41,197 bases of DNA, taken from positions 1 through 41,197 of IMG/VR virus record IMGVR_UViG_3300042356_001663, one strand, 5' to 3'. The DNA comes from a virus. Of the stretch, positions 1-8,007 are shown in pieces. Both the position numbers and the translations under genes were made by a program. Within the stretch, counting starts at the first letter, position 1. Every line of letters begins with the position of its first letter. The notes beneath the pieces are model-generated. The model saw only the letters and a list, made by a program, of their open reading frames with translations. It did no database searches and was not told the DNA's origin.

Positions 1-221
1 ATTGTTTTTTGGTTTTTGACTATTTCATTAGTTAATGAATCTATTTTAAGTTCTGTTTTTTTAACAGTTTCTTCTGCTTGTAACTGTATAGTAGATTTTA
101 AAATATTTTTTTCTACCTCTAGTAATTTATTTTTATGGTAAAAATAACCTAGTATACAAACAAAAAAAGTTGTTGTTATTAACAACAACCCTAATAAATA
201 AATTATTCTATTGTTAACCAT
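1..221 (-). CDS. Spanin-like membrane protein (partial, C-terminus outside window)
   Basis: An open frame starts at the ATG at 221 and runs off the left edge, giving 73 codons. Residues about 5-24 form one hydrophobic membrane segment, followed by a Lys/Glu-rich stretch likely to be a coiled coil. A short N-terminal anchor followed by a coiled coil is the layout of phage inner-membrane spanins (Rz-like). It overlaps the end of the DUF5675 gene by 19 bases, and a holin-like gene lies just before that, which supports a lysis role. The function is inferred from topology and position only. The protein is truncated by the window edge. Confidence 0.55.
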   Translation of the reverse strand, partial: MVNNRIIYLLGLLLITTTFFVCILGYFYHKNKLLEVEKNILKSTIQLQAEETVKKTELKIDSLTNEIVKNQKT

Positions 222-640
222 ACTTTTTCTTTCTTTAAAGCTAGTTCAATATCTTTTTCTAATTTAGTTGCTGCTTTAGCACTATCACCAGCAAATCCAT
301 CAGAAGAATCTTCATAAGCTACACCAATACAACCTTCTACGTTTTTAGCTGTATTTGCAACATGAATACGAACACCTTCAAAACCTTTTACATTTACGAT
401 ATAAGTCATAAATCTTTTAAATCTATTACTATAAGTCATAGTAATTTCATACCTACCTTTAGGTATAGCTGTTTTTCCATGTACTTTAATTTTAGCAATT
501 TCATTAAGTTGCATTGTTTGGTCTAACCCTCTATCAAAATCTTCAATAGAAAATGCAAAAAATTTACCGTTAACAAACCATTTACCGCCACAATAAAGTT
601 TTTTTTCATTATTCCAAATACGTTTTACATTTAATTCCAT
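203..640 (-). CDS. DUF5675 family protein, probable lysis-associated (copy 1)
   Basis: 145 aa with the DUF5675 pattern: FSIED near residue 30, GKTAIPKGRYEI at about 55-66, and RIHVANT...EGCIGV at 91-107. The conserved His93 and Cys104 sit in a context reminiscent of the His...GC active site of YkuD L,D-transpeptidases; that resemblance is my inference. The family is common in Bacteroidota phages and usually sits beside holins, which suggests a cell-wall role, although its biochemistry is not settled as far as I know. Here it lies between a holin-like gene and a spanin-like gene. A paralogue is at 17909-18433 in an equivalent setting. Confidence 0.8.
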   Translation of the reverse strand: MELNVKRIWNNEKKLYCGGKWFVNGKFFAFSIEDFDRGLDQTMQLNEIAKIKVHGKTAIPKGRYEITMTYSNRFKRFMTYIVNVKGFEGVRIHVANTAKNVEGCIGVAYEDSSDGFAGDSAKAATKLEKDIELALKKEKVWLTIE

Positions 641-644
641 ATTA

Positions 645-953
645 TTATTCTTTAATTTCTTTATAATTTAAATCGTTATTACCAATTTCTGTTGTAGTTG
701 TTTTAGTAGTATTTTCTATTGTAGACCTTCCAAATAAATAAGTTAAAACAATAGGCATCTGAACACCTACAAATAATAAAATATTATTAATAGAATTTTT
801 ATCAATCCATTTAATAAAGTAAGTTATACCAGAAATAACAGTTAAAAATATTAAAGATGCAGCATACCAAAAACAAATAAATAATCCTACTGAAGATTTA
901 CCGTTTTTGTTTGAAGTAGCTTCTTTCCAATTAAATTTTGAAAAATCAAACAT
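645..953 (-). CDS. Holin-like two-segment membrane protein
   Basis: 102 aa with two hydrophobic segments at about residues 22-46 and 56-75, a short polar N-terminus and a polar Thr/Asn/Glu-rich tail. This size and topology match phage holins, which form membrane lesions that let the lysis enzyme reach the wall. The start overlaps the stop of the upstream gene in a TAATG junction, and the DUF5675 gene follows after 4 bases, so the genes are probably co-translated. No holin family was identified from sequence; the call rests on topology and location. Confidence 0.6.
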   Translation of the reverse strand: MFDFSKFNWKEATSNKNGKSSVGLFICFWYAASLIFLTVISGITYFIKWIDKNSINNILLFVGVQMPIVLTYLFGRSTIENTTKTTTTEIGNNDLNYKEIKE

Positions 954-1345
954 TATTTAGTATTTTTTAAAAAATTAACAATTTGCATTATAAAGTATAA
1001 TGCACCTATTACAATACCTACAATTGTAGTAATGCCAGCCCAAGAACCTATAATAAAAGCTTTTTTTTCTTTAATAATATTTAAAAATGATTCAACTCGT
1101 TTAAATCTTGCAAAAAGAGAATTTTCGTTGTCTAAATCATTACCTACTAAAGTAAATAATAAATTATCTAGTTTTTTATCTAATTTACTATAATTTGTTT
1201 TAGCATCTACAGAATTATTTATTAATTCTGAATAAATACTTTTAATTTGTGTTGAAACATTGTTTTTAAAATTTTCTAGTTCAGGCTGAAGTTTTTTATA
1301 AACTTCATCAACTATTTCTTGTTTTTCATGTTTAGTTAATGGCAT
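953..1345 (-). CDS. Coiled-coil protein with C-terminal membrane anchor
   Basis: 130 aa. The first 85 residues are highly charged and probably helical or coiled coil (HEKQEIVDEVYKKL; LDKKLDNLL). Residues about 97-122 (FIIGSWAGITTIVGIVIGAL) form one membrane segment near the C-terminus. This resembles small phage membrane proteins such as XhlA-like lysis accessory proteins, but no specific family was recognised. It shares a TAATG overlap with the following holin-like gene, which places it in the left lysis-like cassette. Confidence 0.5.
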   Translation of the reverse strand: MPLTKHEKQEIVDEVYKKLQPELENFKNNVSTQIKSIYSELINNSVDAKTNYSKLDKKLDNLLFTLVGNDLDNENSLFARFKRVESFLNIIKEKKAFIIGSWAGITTIVGIVIGALYFIMQIVNFLKNTK

Positions 1346-1365
1346 TATAACAATTGTTTTAATGA

Positions 1366-1848
1366 TTAAAATAAATACCCTTTTAATTCTTCTTTTGTAA
1401 ATTCGTCAATAGTATTAAGTATTTTTTCTTCTTTACAAATAACAGGTTCAAACCATACTTTTTTACTTTCTAGTGAAGTGTTAGATTTTTCAACAAGTTC
1501 ATGAAGTTTACGTGAACGTATTTTACCTTGTTCTTTATTTGTATTTGGAATATTATCTGTGTAAGTTAATAATCCATCTTTATTTTCAACAGCAGTTTCA
1601 AAAAAAAGTTCTTCTTTTTCTTTTTCAAAATTACTTGAATTGTCTTTAATTTCTTTTTCTGTAGCTAAATTATATTGTTGTAAAAACTTTTTAACAAAAT
1701 AAGTTTTTTTATCTTTTATTTCGTTTTCAATTTTATCTGTACCTATAATAGAGATAACTAATTGTTTTTTACTAGCTAAGGTTTTAATATCTATTTCAAA
1801 ACCATTTTTACTTTTTGTGTTTTCTTGTTTTTGTGAGTTACTTGACAT
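1366..1848 (-). CDS. Hypothetical hydrophilic protein
   Basis: 160 aa, very rich in Lys, Glu, Asn and Ser, with a low-complexity N-terminus (NSQKQENTKSKNG). The middle contains ISIIGTDKIENEIKDKK. No signal peptide or membrane segment is visible and I do not recognise a family. It begins the short left-end gene run, directly downstream of a terminator-like hairpin at 1871-1903, and precedes the lysis-like membrane genes by 20 bases, so it may be transcribed with them. Confidence 0.55.
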   Translation of the reverse strand: MSSNSQKQENTKSKNGFEIDIKTLASKKQLVISIIGTDKIENEIKDKKTYFVKKFLQQYNLATEKEIKDNSSNFEKEKEELFFETAVENKDGLLTYTDNIPNTNKEQGKIRSRKLHELVEKSNTSLESKKVWFEPVICKEEKILNTIDEFTKEELKGYLF

Positions 1849-1870
1849 AAAATTTTAATTAAGGTTAAAT

Positions 1871-1903
1871 TTAAAAAAATGCTAATTTACAAAAAAAAAT
1901 TAG
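1871..1903 (-). terminator. Rho-independent terminator after the tail-gene run
   Basis: On the minus strand a 7-bp stem (CTAATTT with AAATTAG, arms 1897-1903 and 1882-1888) is followed by CATTTTTTTAAA. It lies 15 bases past the stop of the 86-aa gene and before the 160-aa gene, so it could end the tail-fibre transcript. The stem is AT-only, so strength is uncertain. Confidence 0.5.
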
Positions 1904-1918
1904 TAAAAACCAAATTTT

Positions 1919-2179
1919 TTATGAATTTTCAATTAATTTTCTTTCTAAGTTTAAAAAATTTAATACTAAATTTTCTACATACACATTATTAGCACCCCAT
2001 GCTTCAAATTCATCTTTTGTTAGGTAATAAGTACCTTCTGCTATTTGTTTACCTTCGGCTGTTTTTAACACCCAATAAGTACCAGTAGTTGTTGCATCTG
2101 TTGTAAATCCATGGACTGTTACTTGTAACTGTTCGGCTGTACCTAGTACACCTAAACTTGTTGGTTTGATTGTTATCAT
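1919..2179 (-). CDS. Small tail-associated hypothetical protein
   Basis: 86 aa, Thr-rich and probably beta-stranded (LQVTVHGFTTDATTTGTYW), ending in a short amphipathic helix (NFLNLERKLIEN). It lies downstream of the lectin-like and tail-fibre genes with 11 bases between it and the lectin gene, so it is probably the last gene of the tail-fibre transcript, possibly a fibre accessory or chaperone protein. That role is suggested by position only; I do not recognise a named family. Confidence 0.5.
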   Translation of the reverse strand: MITIKPTSLGVLGTAEQLQVTVHGFTTDATTTGTYWVLKTAEGKQIAEGTYYLTKDEFEAWGANNVYVENLVLNFLNLERKLIENS

Positions 2180-2190
2180 GTTTTATTGTT

Positions 2191-3072
2191 TTAAATTATT
2201 GTGATTCCATAAAATTGCCCTTGGTTACGTTCAATTGTTTGTCGGTTGGTGGTGGAGAGGACGGAGGGGAACGAAATCAATTCTGATACAGTGCCTTCAA
2301 ATGTGAGCAATGATGCAGTTCCATTCAACGAACCTATAGCACTATTAACCCCCGTATAGAGGCTCGTAATTGTTGCGCTATCCCATTGCGCGCCGTTCTT
2401 AAACAATTTCCACTGCTCACTTCCGGTGGTTGATATAGATGTGATTAAAGTGGGTGTATTTGAAATAGCAACATCTGCGGCTAAACCGTTGGTTCCATTG
2501 CCTCCCAAAGCTGTAGTGTTGGCTACGTTTAAGCGCCCAACCGAAATAGGCCCAGCCGATTCTTGGTTTGCAATAATGTAAAAACGGCCAGTTTGCCCAG
2601 AAGACCACTGCCCAAAAACAGTCCCGAATTCATTTTCAATCTTCGGTGTGAACAGAATAAACAAACTGTGCGTTGTGTTAATAAGCGGAGAAGGGGCAGC
2701 TAAATAATCATCTATGCCGTCAAAGCGCAGCGTGGGCCGTCCGTTTTCCGTCTGTATCGCACCATTGCTAACAATTTGCGGCTGCGATCCTGCCGTGGCT
2801 TGAGTTGCATTGCGACCATTGCCCGACTGGTCGTACCACGTTCTAATAAAACCATTATTACCAACACCCACAAATGCTAGCAAAGTTACAGTATCTAAAT
2901 CACCACTTGCTGTAAAGCCAATATCCTGAGTAGCACCGTCACTACTTCTTCTTACATTAACAGCTGCACCTAAGTATGCAGTACGAAGTTTACGTAAGCT
3001 ATACGCAGCTGAACTATTTAAGCCGTCAAGTATTAATCTCGATGATGAAAAAAAGAAAGCGTTTCCGAACAT
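2191..3072 (-). CDS. Concanavalin A/arabinofuranosidase-B-like lectin protein (tail-associated)
   Basis: 293 aa. Residues 22-124 match the pattern of the alpha-L-arabinofuranosidase B type jelly-roll found in many phage and Bacteroidota proteins: AYSLRKLRTAYLGAAVNVRR, then DIGF.A.GDLD, TWYDQSGNGRNATQ and RPTLRFDGIDDYL. The rest looks like a LamG/concanavalin-type beta sandwich. It follows the tail fibre gene after 3 bases and is probably a receptor- or glycan-binding tail component. Base composition is odd: roughly 2200-2845 is about half GC by hand counts of sample lines, while the 5' end (2881-3072) is near 35-42 percent, like its neighbours. That suggests a recently swapped C-terminal module. 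Confidence 0.75.
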   Translation of the reverse strand: MFGNAFFFSSSRLILDGLNSSAAYSLRKLRTAYLGAAVNVRRSSDGATQDIGFTASGDLDTVTLLAFVGVGNNGFIRTWYDQSGNGRNATQATAGSQPQIVSNGAIQTENGRPTLRFDGIDDYLAAPSPLINTTHSLFILFTPKIENEFGTVFGQWSSGQTGRFYIIANQESAGPISVGRLNVANTTALGGNGTNGLAADVAISNTPTLITSISTTGSEQWKLFKNGAQWDSATITSLYTGVNSAIGSLNGTASLLTFEGTVSELISFPSVLSTTNRQTIERNQGQFYGITII

Positions 3073-3075
3073 ATT

Positions 3076-4374
3076 TTATGAATAATTTTTTGAAATTGAT
3101 ATTAGATATTGAGTCCCATCCCATAATACCGCAATAACGTCTTTTTGATTTGCAGTTCCAACGTAAACATTACCACCTCCATTAGATTGAAGTGTTCCTG
3201 TTGGAAAAATTAAATTTCTCGGAGTTGCACCATTAGTTACTTCTATTAAAGGGCAAATAGCGTTTTGCGCATTCAATAATGTGAGAGTTACGTTTCCAGT
3301 TGCCGAACTTAATAAAAGGTCAACTATGCTCCCGTTATTCCAATCAATTGTTTGCGTTGTTCCAGTAGGTGTTAGTGTTTGTTTTGTTGTGCTTATTTGT
3401 GCAGCTCTAAGAGTTCCACTAATTCTAGCACTACCATTTACCTGTAATCTATCTACTCCGTTATTTGTTGTAGTACCTAACAATAAATTACCACCTAACC
3501 ATGTAGATGTAGTAGAGCCATTACCAATCCATGTTCTATTTGATTCAGTAGCAGATACACCTACGGAGTTATAACCTATAAAGATGTTGTTATCTCCTGT
3601 AGTGTTACTATCACCTGCTGAATGTCCTATTGCAGTAAGTTGTGAACCTTGGGTATTATTAATAAGTACTCCTGCTCCTAATGCTGTATTAAAAGAACCG
3701 TCGGTATTATTATTAAGTGCAAATAATCCTATTGCGGTACTACTAAAACTATTACCAGAACCTCTACCAACTCTTACTCCATTTATTGTTGCATCTGCTC
3801 CAGTTGTTATTGTGTTTGTTCCTAAATTTACATTTGCAGTTGCTCCTGTATATGGAACGTAACCGCTTAGGGCTGCACTTGTAATAAATCCGCTTGGGTT
3901 AGTTAAAGGGTAATAAGTACTTGCTGCCGTTGATGAAAGTAAGTAAGGGTTTAACGCTGCATTTGTTATGAATCCGCTTGGGTTGCTGTTAGGGTAGTAA
4001 ACTGTTGAATCAATACTTCCATCTGCTTTTAAAAACTGACTTGCAGTGCCGCCTGATTTTATTAGTTGGTTTGCTGTTATTGTGTTTGTTCCTAAATTTA
4101 CATTTGCAGTTGCACCTGTATATGGTACTAAACCTGCTATACTTGGAATACTTGGGAATGTTGCTAAGCTACCATCACCACGTACAAATTGACTTGATGT
4201 TCCACTAAACAATAAATAAGGCAACGAATTAAAAGCCGTAGTCCCATTGCCTAATTTCATCTTTCCTGTATCTCGCTCAATCACTAACTGTTTATCCAAT
4301 AATATTGGATTTTCAGTAGCTAACTGCGCAGCAGTACGTGCGTATTGCTGCAGTGGTATAGTTAATTCGCTCAT
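3076..4374 (-). CDS. Tail fibre protein with Mtd-type N-terminal domain
   Basis: 432 aa. Residues about 20-53 (PILLDKQLVIERDTGKMKLG then NGTTAFNSLPY) match the N-terminal domain of phage tail fibres, as in the major tropism determinant. Then come repeats of VPYTGATANVNLGTNTIT (two copies), NPSGFIT.AAL (two copies) and SQF(V/L)(R/K).DGS, and a long beta-rich shaft with FNTALGAGVL-like repeats. The C-terminus (DVIAVLWDGTQYLISIS) resembles other fibre tips. The start overlaps the stop of the preceding structural gene (ATGA). It probably binds host surface receptors. No reverse transcriptase or template repeat for a diversity-generating element was seen. Confidence 0.8.
   Translation of the reverse strand: MSELTIPLQQYARTAAQLATENPILLDKQLVIERDTGKMKLGNGTTAFNSLPYLLFSGTSSQFVRGDGSLATFPSIPSIAGLVPYTGATANVNLGTNTITANQLIKSGGTASQFLKADGSIDSTVYYPNSNPSGFITNAALNPYLLSSTAASTYYPLTNPSGFITSAALSGYVPYTGATANVNLGTNTITTGADATINGVRVGRGSGNSFSSTAIGLFALNNNTDGSFNTALGAGVLINNTQGSQLTAIGHSAGDSNTTGDNNIFIGYNSVGVSATESNRTWIGNGSTTSTWLGGNLLLGTTTNNGVDRLQVNGSARISGTLRAAQISTTKQTLTPTGTTQTIDWNNGSIVDLLLSSATGNVTLTLLNAQNAICPLIEVTNGATPRNLIFPTGTLQSNGGGNVYVGTANQKDVIAVLWDGTQYLISISKNYS
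3806..4125. repeat. Pair of 50-bp near-identical direct repeats in the fibre gene
   Basis: Positions 3806-3855 and 4076-4125 are identical at 49 of 50 bases. They encode the two VPYTGATANVNLGTNTIT repeats of the fibre shaft. A second shorter pair (AATCCGCTTGGGTT near 3886 and 3970) lies between them. Recombination between the copies would remove 270 bp in frame (90 codons). Confidence 0.85.
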
Positions 4375-5663
4375 GTTGTTTCTCCGTTTAAAATTCCGTA
4401 AATACTATTTGGTGTTATCGTTCCTGTATCTATTGATGTGAATAGATAACGCTCTACTTTTATTGTGTTACCAACTAAACTTAATGGTGTTATCTCAACA
4501 TTATCCTGATTGACTAACTCAATATTGGTTTCTTTTCCACTTGTTGCTTCTGTGAATGTTTCATTGTTTAATGTTAATGAAGCATCTGGAGCGATCAATA
4601 CTTTATTTTCTTGAGGTTTAACACTTGTTACCAATAACTCCTCAGCTGAGGTATTTATTAATCCAATAGTGGAGTCTTTAATGTAGATATTTGATTCATC
4701 AATCGAATCTGGTGTTATGAATTCATCGTGATTATTTAACAATCCTATATTGACTTCCTGACCACTTGTAACCGAAATAAATGGATTATTGTTTAATGTC
4801 AATTCAGTATCTTTCAATAGAATCTTCTTTGTATCAAAATCAAAGACAAATTCATTAACTTCTTCACTGCCTTCTTGGTTTGTTAAGTAAAAGTTTACTA
4901 TCCTCTCACCTTCTGTTGTAAACAACAATTCATTATTCAAGTTTATCCTAACAGATTCTACAGTTGAAGGATAAGGTATTGTTTGATTCTCTTCATTGAA
5001 TTCTTCAACTGAAAAACCTTTTACAAATAACTTACTGAACCTTTTTATTTCATTTGAGTTGAATCTAGGCACATTCATCTCATAATCAAAACTAACACTG
5101 AAATTTCTATGAAAAATGTTTGGTGATATGTTTCCTGATTGTAATGTTACGTCTGCACCGCTGAAATTCAAATTCATCATTCCATGGTGTTCAAACTGCT
5201 CAAACAGAGATAAAAACATCGCTTTCATTGTGTGATAAATACACAACACCTCATTCATTGAGTTTGAGGAAATAAGTAAACTGTAATTCGCCCCAAAAAC
5301 ATTGTTCAACATCTCTGTTTCTTCACCTTCAGAGTAGATATTTTCATTAAATCCCTCACCTTCACCTATCGTGTGGTGTTTTACTCTGTCTTGTGGTAAG
5401 AGAATGTGGATTGTGGGTTGCGCTGACCTTTCTTGATTGTAGCCTAAACAAATTTGTATTTTGTTTGGCTCCTTAACATCTCTTTTAAACAAATCAACAC
5501 AATTTTTGTAGAAATCACTGTTTTCTATCGTTGTTGGTGAAGATTCCGATTTGTATAGTTTATACAAAAATCTCGTCTTCTCATTGGTCTTAATAGAATC
5601 CTGTCTCAATAATTCCAAGAATATATTGAGAGTTTTATATAGTATTGCTTCTGGAGTTATCAT
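4371..5663 (-). CDS. Tail terminator/tail-completion-like structural protein with duplicated C-terminal module
   Basis: 430 aa. The N-terminal 210 residues (PTIHILLPQDR, SNSMNEVLCIYHTMKAMFL, SVSFDYEMNVPRF) have the character of tail-terminator or neck proteins in Bacteroidota phages; this is recognition of style, not a formal match. The C-terminal part is beta-rich and holds an internal duplication: LTLNNNPFISVTSGQEVNIG and LTLNNETFTEATSGKETNIE, each followed by ITP.S. It overlaps the fibre gene by 4 bases and abuts the preceding neck gene by 1 base, so it lies at the junction of head-completion and tail genes. Confidence 0.5.
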   Translation of the reverse strand: MITPEAILYKTLNIFLELLRQDSIKTNEKTRFLYKLYKSESSPTTIENSDFYKNCVDLFKRDVKEPNKIQICLGYNQERSAQPTIHILLPQDRVKHHTIGEGEGFNENIYSEGEETEMLNNVFGANYSLLISSNSMNEVLCIYHTMKAMFLSLFEQFEHHGMMNLNFSGADVTLQSGNISPNIFHRNFSVSFDYEMNVPRFNSNEIKRFSKLFVKGFSVEEFNEENQTIPYPSTVESVRINLNNELLFTTEGERIVNFYLTNQEGSEEVNEFVFDFDTKKILLKDTELTLNNNPFISVTSGQEVNIGLLNNHDEFITPDSIDESNIYIKDSTIGLINTSAEELLVTSVKPQENKVLIAPDASLTLNNETFTEATSGKETNIELVNQDNVEITPLSLVGNTIKVERYLFTSIDTGTITPNSIYGILNGETT

Positions 5664-6409
5664 TAGAATCCTAAATTGATTAATTGCTCATTGACTATGT
5701 TGTTTGTTATTTCTTGAATATCCAAAGAGTCTAAGGTTTTTTGAGCAAGATTTCTTTGAGATAATCCTGGATGTATCCAGCTGTTAGGGTCACTCATTTC
5801 ACCAACTCTCCTGAAAGATGAATATGTTGACTGAGTAGATTTCTCATAAACAGCAGTATCTTTTTGAATACCCATATAGATACTTGTCTTGTGTTTATAA
5901 GTCTCAAAAACCTTATTTAGTTCATTATTTATCAACTTGACTCTTTCTTGAGTCTTATACCCTTTAGGTATGTTTTTTTCTGTTATCGAACCATCTCTTT
6001 TGACAGTTTTATAAATGTCTGAAGGCATCTTATTTGAACCTTCAGTATTGGGAGTACTCCACTTAAAAGGAATTGTTAAATACCAATTTCCATTAGCACT
6101 CAACTCTCTCTTTGAGCTTTTTGAAAAACCTTCTTTCATGTCGAATGGTCCAACTCCAAACTCTATCATGTTGTTGAATTGTCCAGTCAATATTATATCA
6201 TTTATGAATCTACCCTCATCTACAACTATCAATCCATTGGAATAAGATTCAGCTGTTGAACCTAACTCTTCAAAAGCGTTTTCTCTCCAAGCGTCATAAA
6301 CAACGGATGTTAATTCTGTAACAACAGCTTTTTTGACAACATTGATTTCTTCTTCCTTCAAAGAGAAGGAATCAATTATATCAGTTATGTCAAAACTTAT
6401 AGGTATCAT
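5663..6409 (-). CDS. Neck/tail-completion-like structural protein
   Basis: 248 aa. The middle has IEFGVGPFDMKEGF and later a C-terminal WIHPGLSQRNLA, features shared with the HK97 gp10-like tail-completion group, where a G-rich segment and a HPG motif frame the core. No membrane segment is present. Overlaps of 1 base with the next gene and 4 bases with the previous one (ATGA) place it inside a tightly coupled head-completion operon between the Cys-cluster neck protein and the tail-terminator-like protein. Function is inferred from motif and order. Confidence 0.5.
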   Translation of the reverse strand: MIPISFDITDIIDSFSLKEEEINVVKKAVVTELTSVVYDAWRENAFEELGSTAESYSNGLIVVDEGRFINDIILTGQFNNMIEFGVGPFDMKEGFSKSSKRELSANGNWYLTIPFKWSTPNTEGSNKMPSDIYKTVKRDGSITEKNIPKGYKTQERVKLINNELNKVFETYKHKTSIYMGIQKDTAVYEKSTQSTYSSFRRVGEMSDPNSWIHPGLSQRNLAQKTLDSLDIQEITNNIVNEQLINLGF

Positions 6410-7191
6410 TGTTTTGTGTTTTCTATGAGTCTATTTTTTGTAAGATTTTCTGAATCCAATATCATATGTGCTTTTATACACATGAATGATTTTGGTAATC
6501 TTGCTTTAGTTGTAGAATCATTTTCAATGAATTTGCTTTTGGTGAATTCTCTTTTTATATCTATGATGTGATAAACTGGCTTATGGGTATATCTTATTGA
6601 TACAGAAAAATTACCTTGTTGAATTCTTGTTTGATAGTCTTCTTTAAAAATAATTAAATTGTTTTCGATATTGAAGTCAATACCTTGAACTAGATGCTTC
6701 AATTCCTTATCTAAACCATCGAAACAATAACAATACAAAACTTCTAATGGGTTATAAATTGCAAATGCAAAATTCTTGCCATTCGCATTAAACGGTTTTA
6801 AGATTTGATTGTAACATTCTTCCAATTCATCATTCAGTGTGAATCTATCCATAAAAGATAGATTCTTATCATAAGAAGTAGATATAGATGACTTACCCAT
6901 ATTTGTCTCTGACCAATTCTCAATCTTTTTTGAAGAGTTCATCCCCAATGCTAAAGTGTATGTTTCTTGTCTGTCTACAAAAAACCATCCACACCCACCA
7001 CAATTCAAACATCCAGTTTGACTCAAACCTGTATTTCTATCTGAACAAGGGCATTTTAATGCCTTATCTATATAAGCATTATATCCATGGTCTTTTATCA
7101 ATTCATCAAATTGTGATGAATCTTGAAATCCAACTTGTATATAAGATTGTTGGTTAGCATTATTTGATTTGCTAATTATAGGCTTGCTCAT
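6406..7191 (-). CDS. Neck/virion structural protein with Cys cluster
   Basis: 261 aa. Residues about 47-70 hold a four- to five-cysteine cluster (LKCPCSDRN...GCLNCGGCGWFF) that looks like a zinc ribbon. It is followed by beta-rich sequence including TLALGMNSSKKIENW and NFSVSIRYTHKPVYHI. A similar Cys-cluster protein recurs between connector and tail-completion genes in Bacteroidota phages, so it is probably a head-closure or adaptor protein. It lies 3 bases after the connector-like gene and overlaps the next gene by 4 bases. The metal-binding role is an inference. Confidence 0.5.
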   Translation of the reverse strand: MSKPIISKSNNANQQSYIQVGFQDSSQFDELIKDHGYNAYIDKALKCPCSDRNTGLSQTGCLNCGGCGWFFVDRQETYTLALGMNSSKKIENWSETNMGKSSISTSYDKNLSFMDRFTLNDELEECYNQILKPFNANGKNFAFAIYNPLEVLYCYCFDGLDKELKHLVQGIDFNIENNLIIFKEDYQTRIQQGNFSVSIRYTHKPVYHIIDIKREFTKSKFIENDSTTKARLPKSFMCIKAHMILDSENLTKNRLIENTKQ

Positions 7192-7194
7192 GAT

Positions 7195-7989
7195 TTAAAC
7201 TGCTTGAAAAGTTATTCCTTTGTATATTTTCTCAGTTCTCGTAAACTGTTCTTTCATTTCAGTCAAATATTGACTTATTCTTCCAGAAAACACACCACCT
7301 TGATTGCTTTTAGCAATTCCTATAGATTGACTTAACCCATCCATAGACAAACTTTGGCTTGATACACCAACTCCCAATATTATATCTCCAATCATGGATA
7401 ATACTGGTATTGAAGCCATTTTACCAACATAGTCAATCACATCTGATACTCTGTTCAAATCAGTGTATCCAGTCAAGTAAGTCATGTTCCAATAGTTTGG
7501 AATGGTCATTTTTCCAAACCACCCTAAATTGGGTGAAATTCCTGTGAATGCGAAATTGTTTGATAGTGTACCAACTGCTCCGTTGGGTACTAAATATATA
7601 TTTCTGAAGTAAGAAATACTGTCTGTTGTTGGTCTTTCAGATAACCACTGCTTTGGATATTCTGCTTGTTTGACTTTGTTTAAGTAACCTATGATTGAGA
7701 TTGCCTTACGCACAGGATAAGTCATTCTAACATATCCCCACTCTTCCCATTCTCTTCTTTTGAAATCAAATCTCTCTGTTATGATTTCTGGACAAAGTCT
7801 TATATTTAACCAATTCTCAATTTTGGATTGAGATGTTATCAAGTGTTGTTTGATAACGCTGTTCGGCAAAGTTGAGCCATCTTTTTTGGTTAATGGTATG
7901 CCGTACAAATATCTTTCGACAAGTTCAGAAGGACTCATGATGAGTCCTTCGTTCTTGCCATATGTGATGTTTAAAACTATTTCTCCCAT
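7195..7989 (-). CDS. Head-tail connector-like protein
   Basis: 264 aa. The N-terminal half has an adaptor-like pattern: a short helix (SPSELVERYLYG), a segment with Arg-rich FDFKRREWEEWGY and MTYPVRKAISI, then YLTGYTDLNRVSDVIDYVGK. The C-terminal ILGVGVSSQSLSMDGLSQSI repeat is characteristic of connector or neck proteins encoded right after the capsid gene in many tailed phages. It follows the capsid accessory gene after 18 bases. The role (joining portal to tail) comes from pattern and gene order. Confidence 0.55.
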   Translation of the reverse strand: MGEIVLNITYGKNEGLIMSPSELVERYLYGIPLTKKDGSTLPNSVIKQHLITSQSKIENWLNIRLCPEIITERFDFKRREWEEWGYVRMTYPVRKAISIIGYLNKVKQAEYPKQWLSERPTTDSISYFRNIYLVPNGAVGTLSNNFAFTGISPNLGWFGKMTIPNYWNMTYLTGYTDLNRVSDVIDYVGKMASIPVLSMIGDIILGVGVSSQSLSMDGLSQSIGIAKSNQGGVFSGRISQYLTEMKEQFTRTEKIYKGITFQAV

Positions 7990-8007
7990 TGTTACTTATA
8001 TTATTAA

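Noticed and set aside
2417-2608. Minus-strand 63-aa frame inside the lectin gene
   Set aside because: It lies entirely within the lectin coding region in another frame, which is open by chance because of the higher GC there.
3281-3862. Two plus-strand open frames opposite the tail fibre gene
   Set aside because: They are hydrophobic, Pro/Val/Leu-rich shadows of the repetitive fibre sequence. The minus-strand fibre reading frame is continuous and has recognisable domains.
3076-4374. Diversity-generating retroelement at the fibre gene (Mtd-like N-terminus)
   Set aside because: No reverse transcriptase, no accessory protein and no second copy of the fibre C-terminus with A-specific differences were found in the window.
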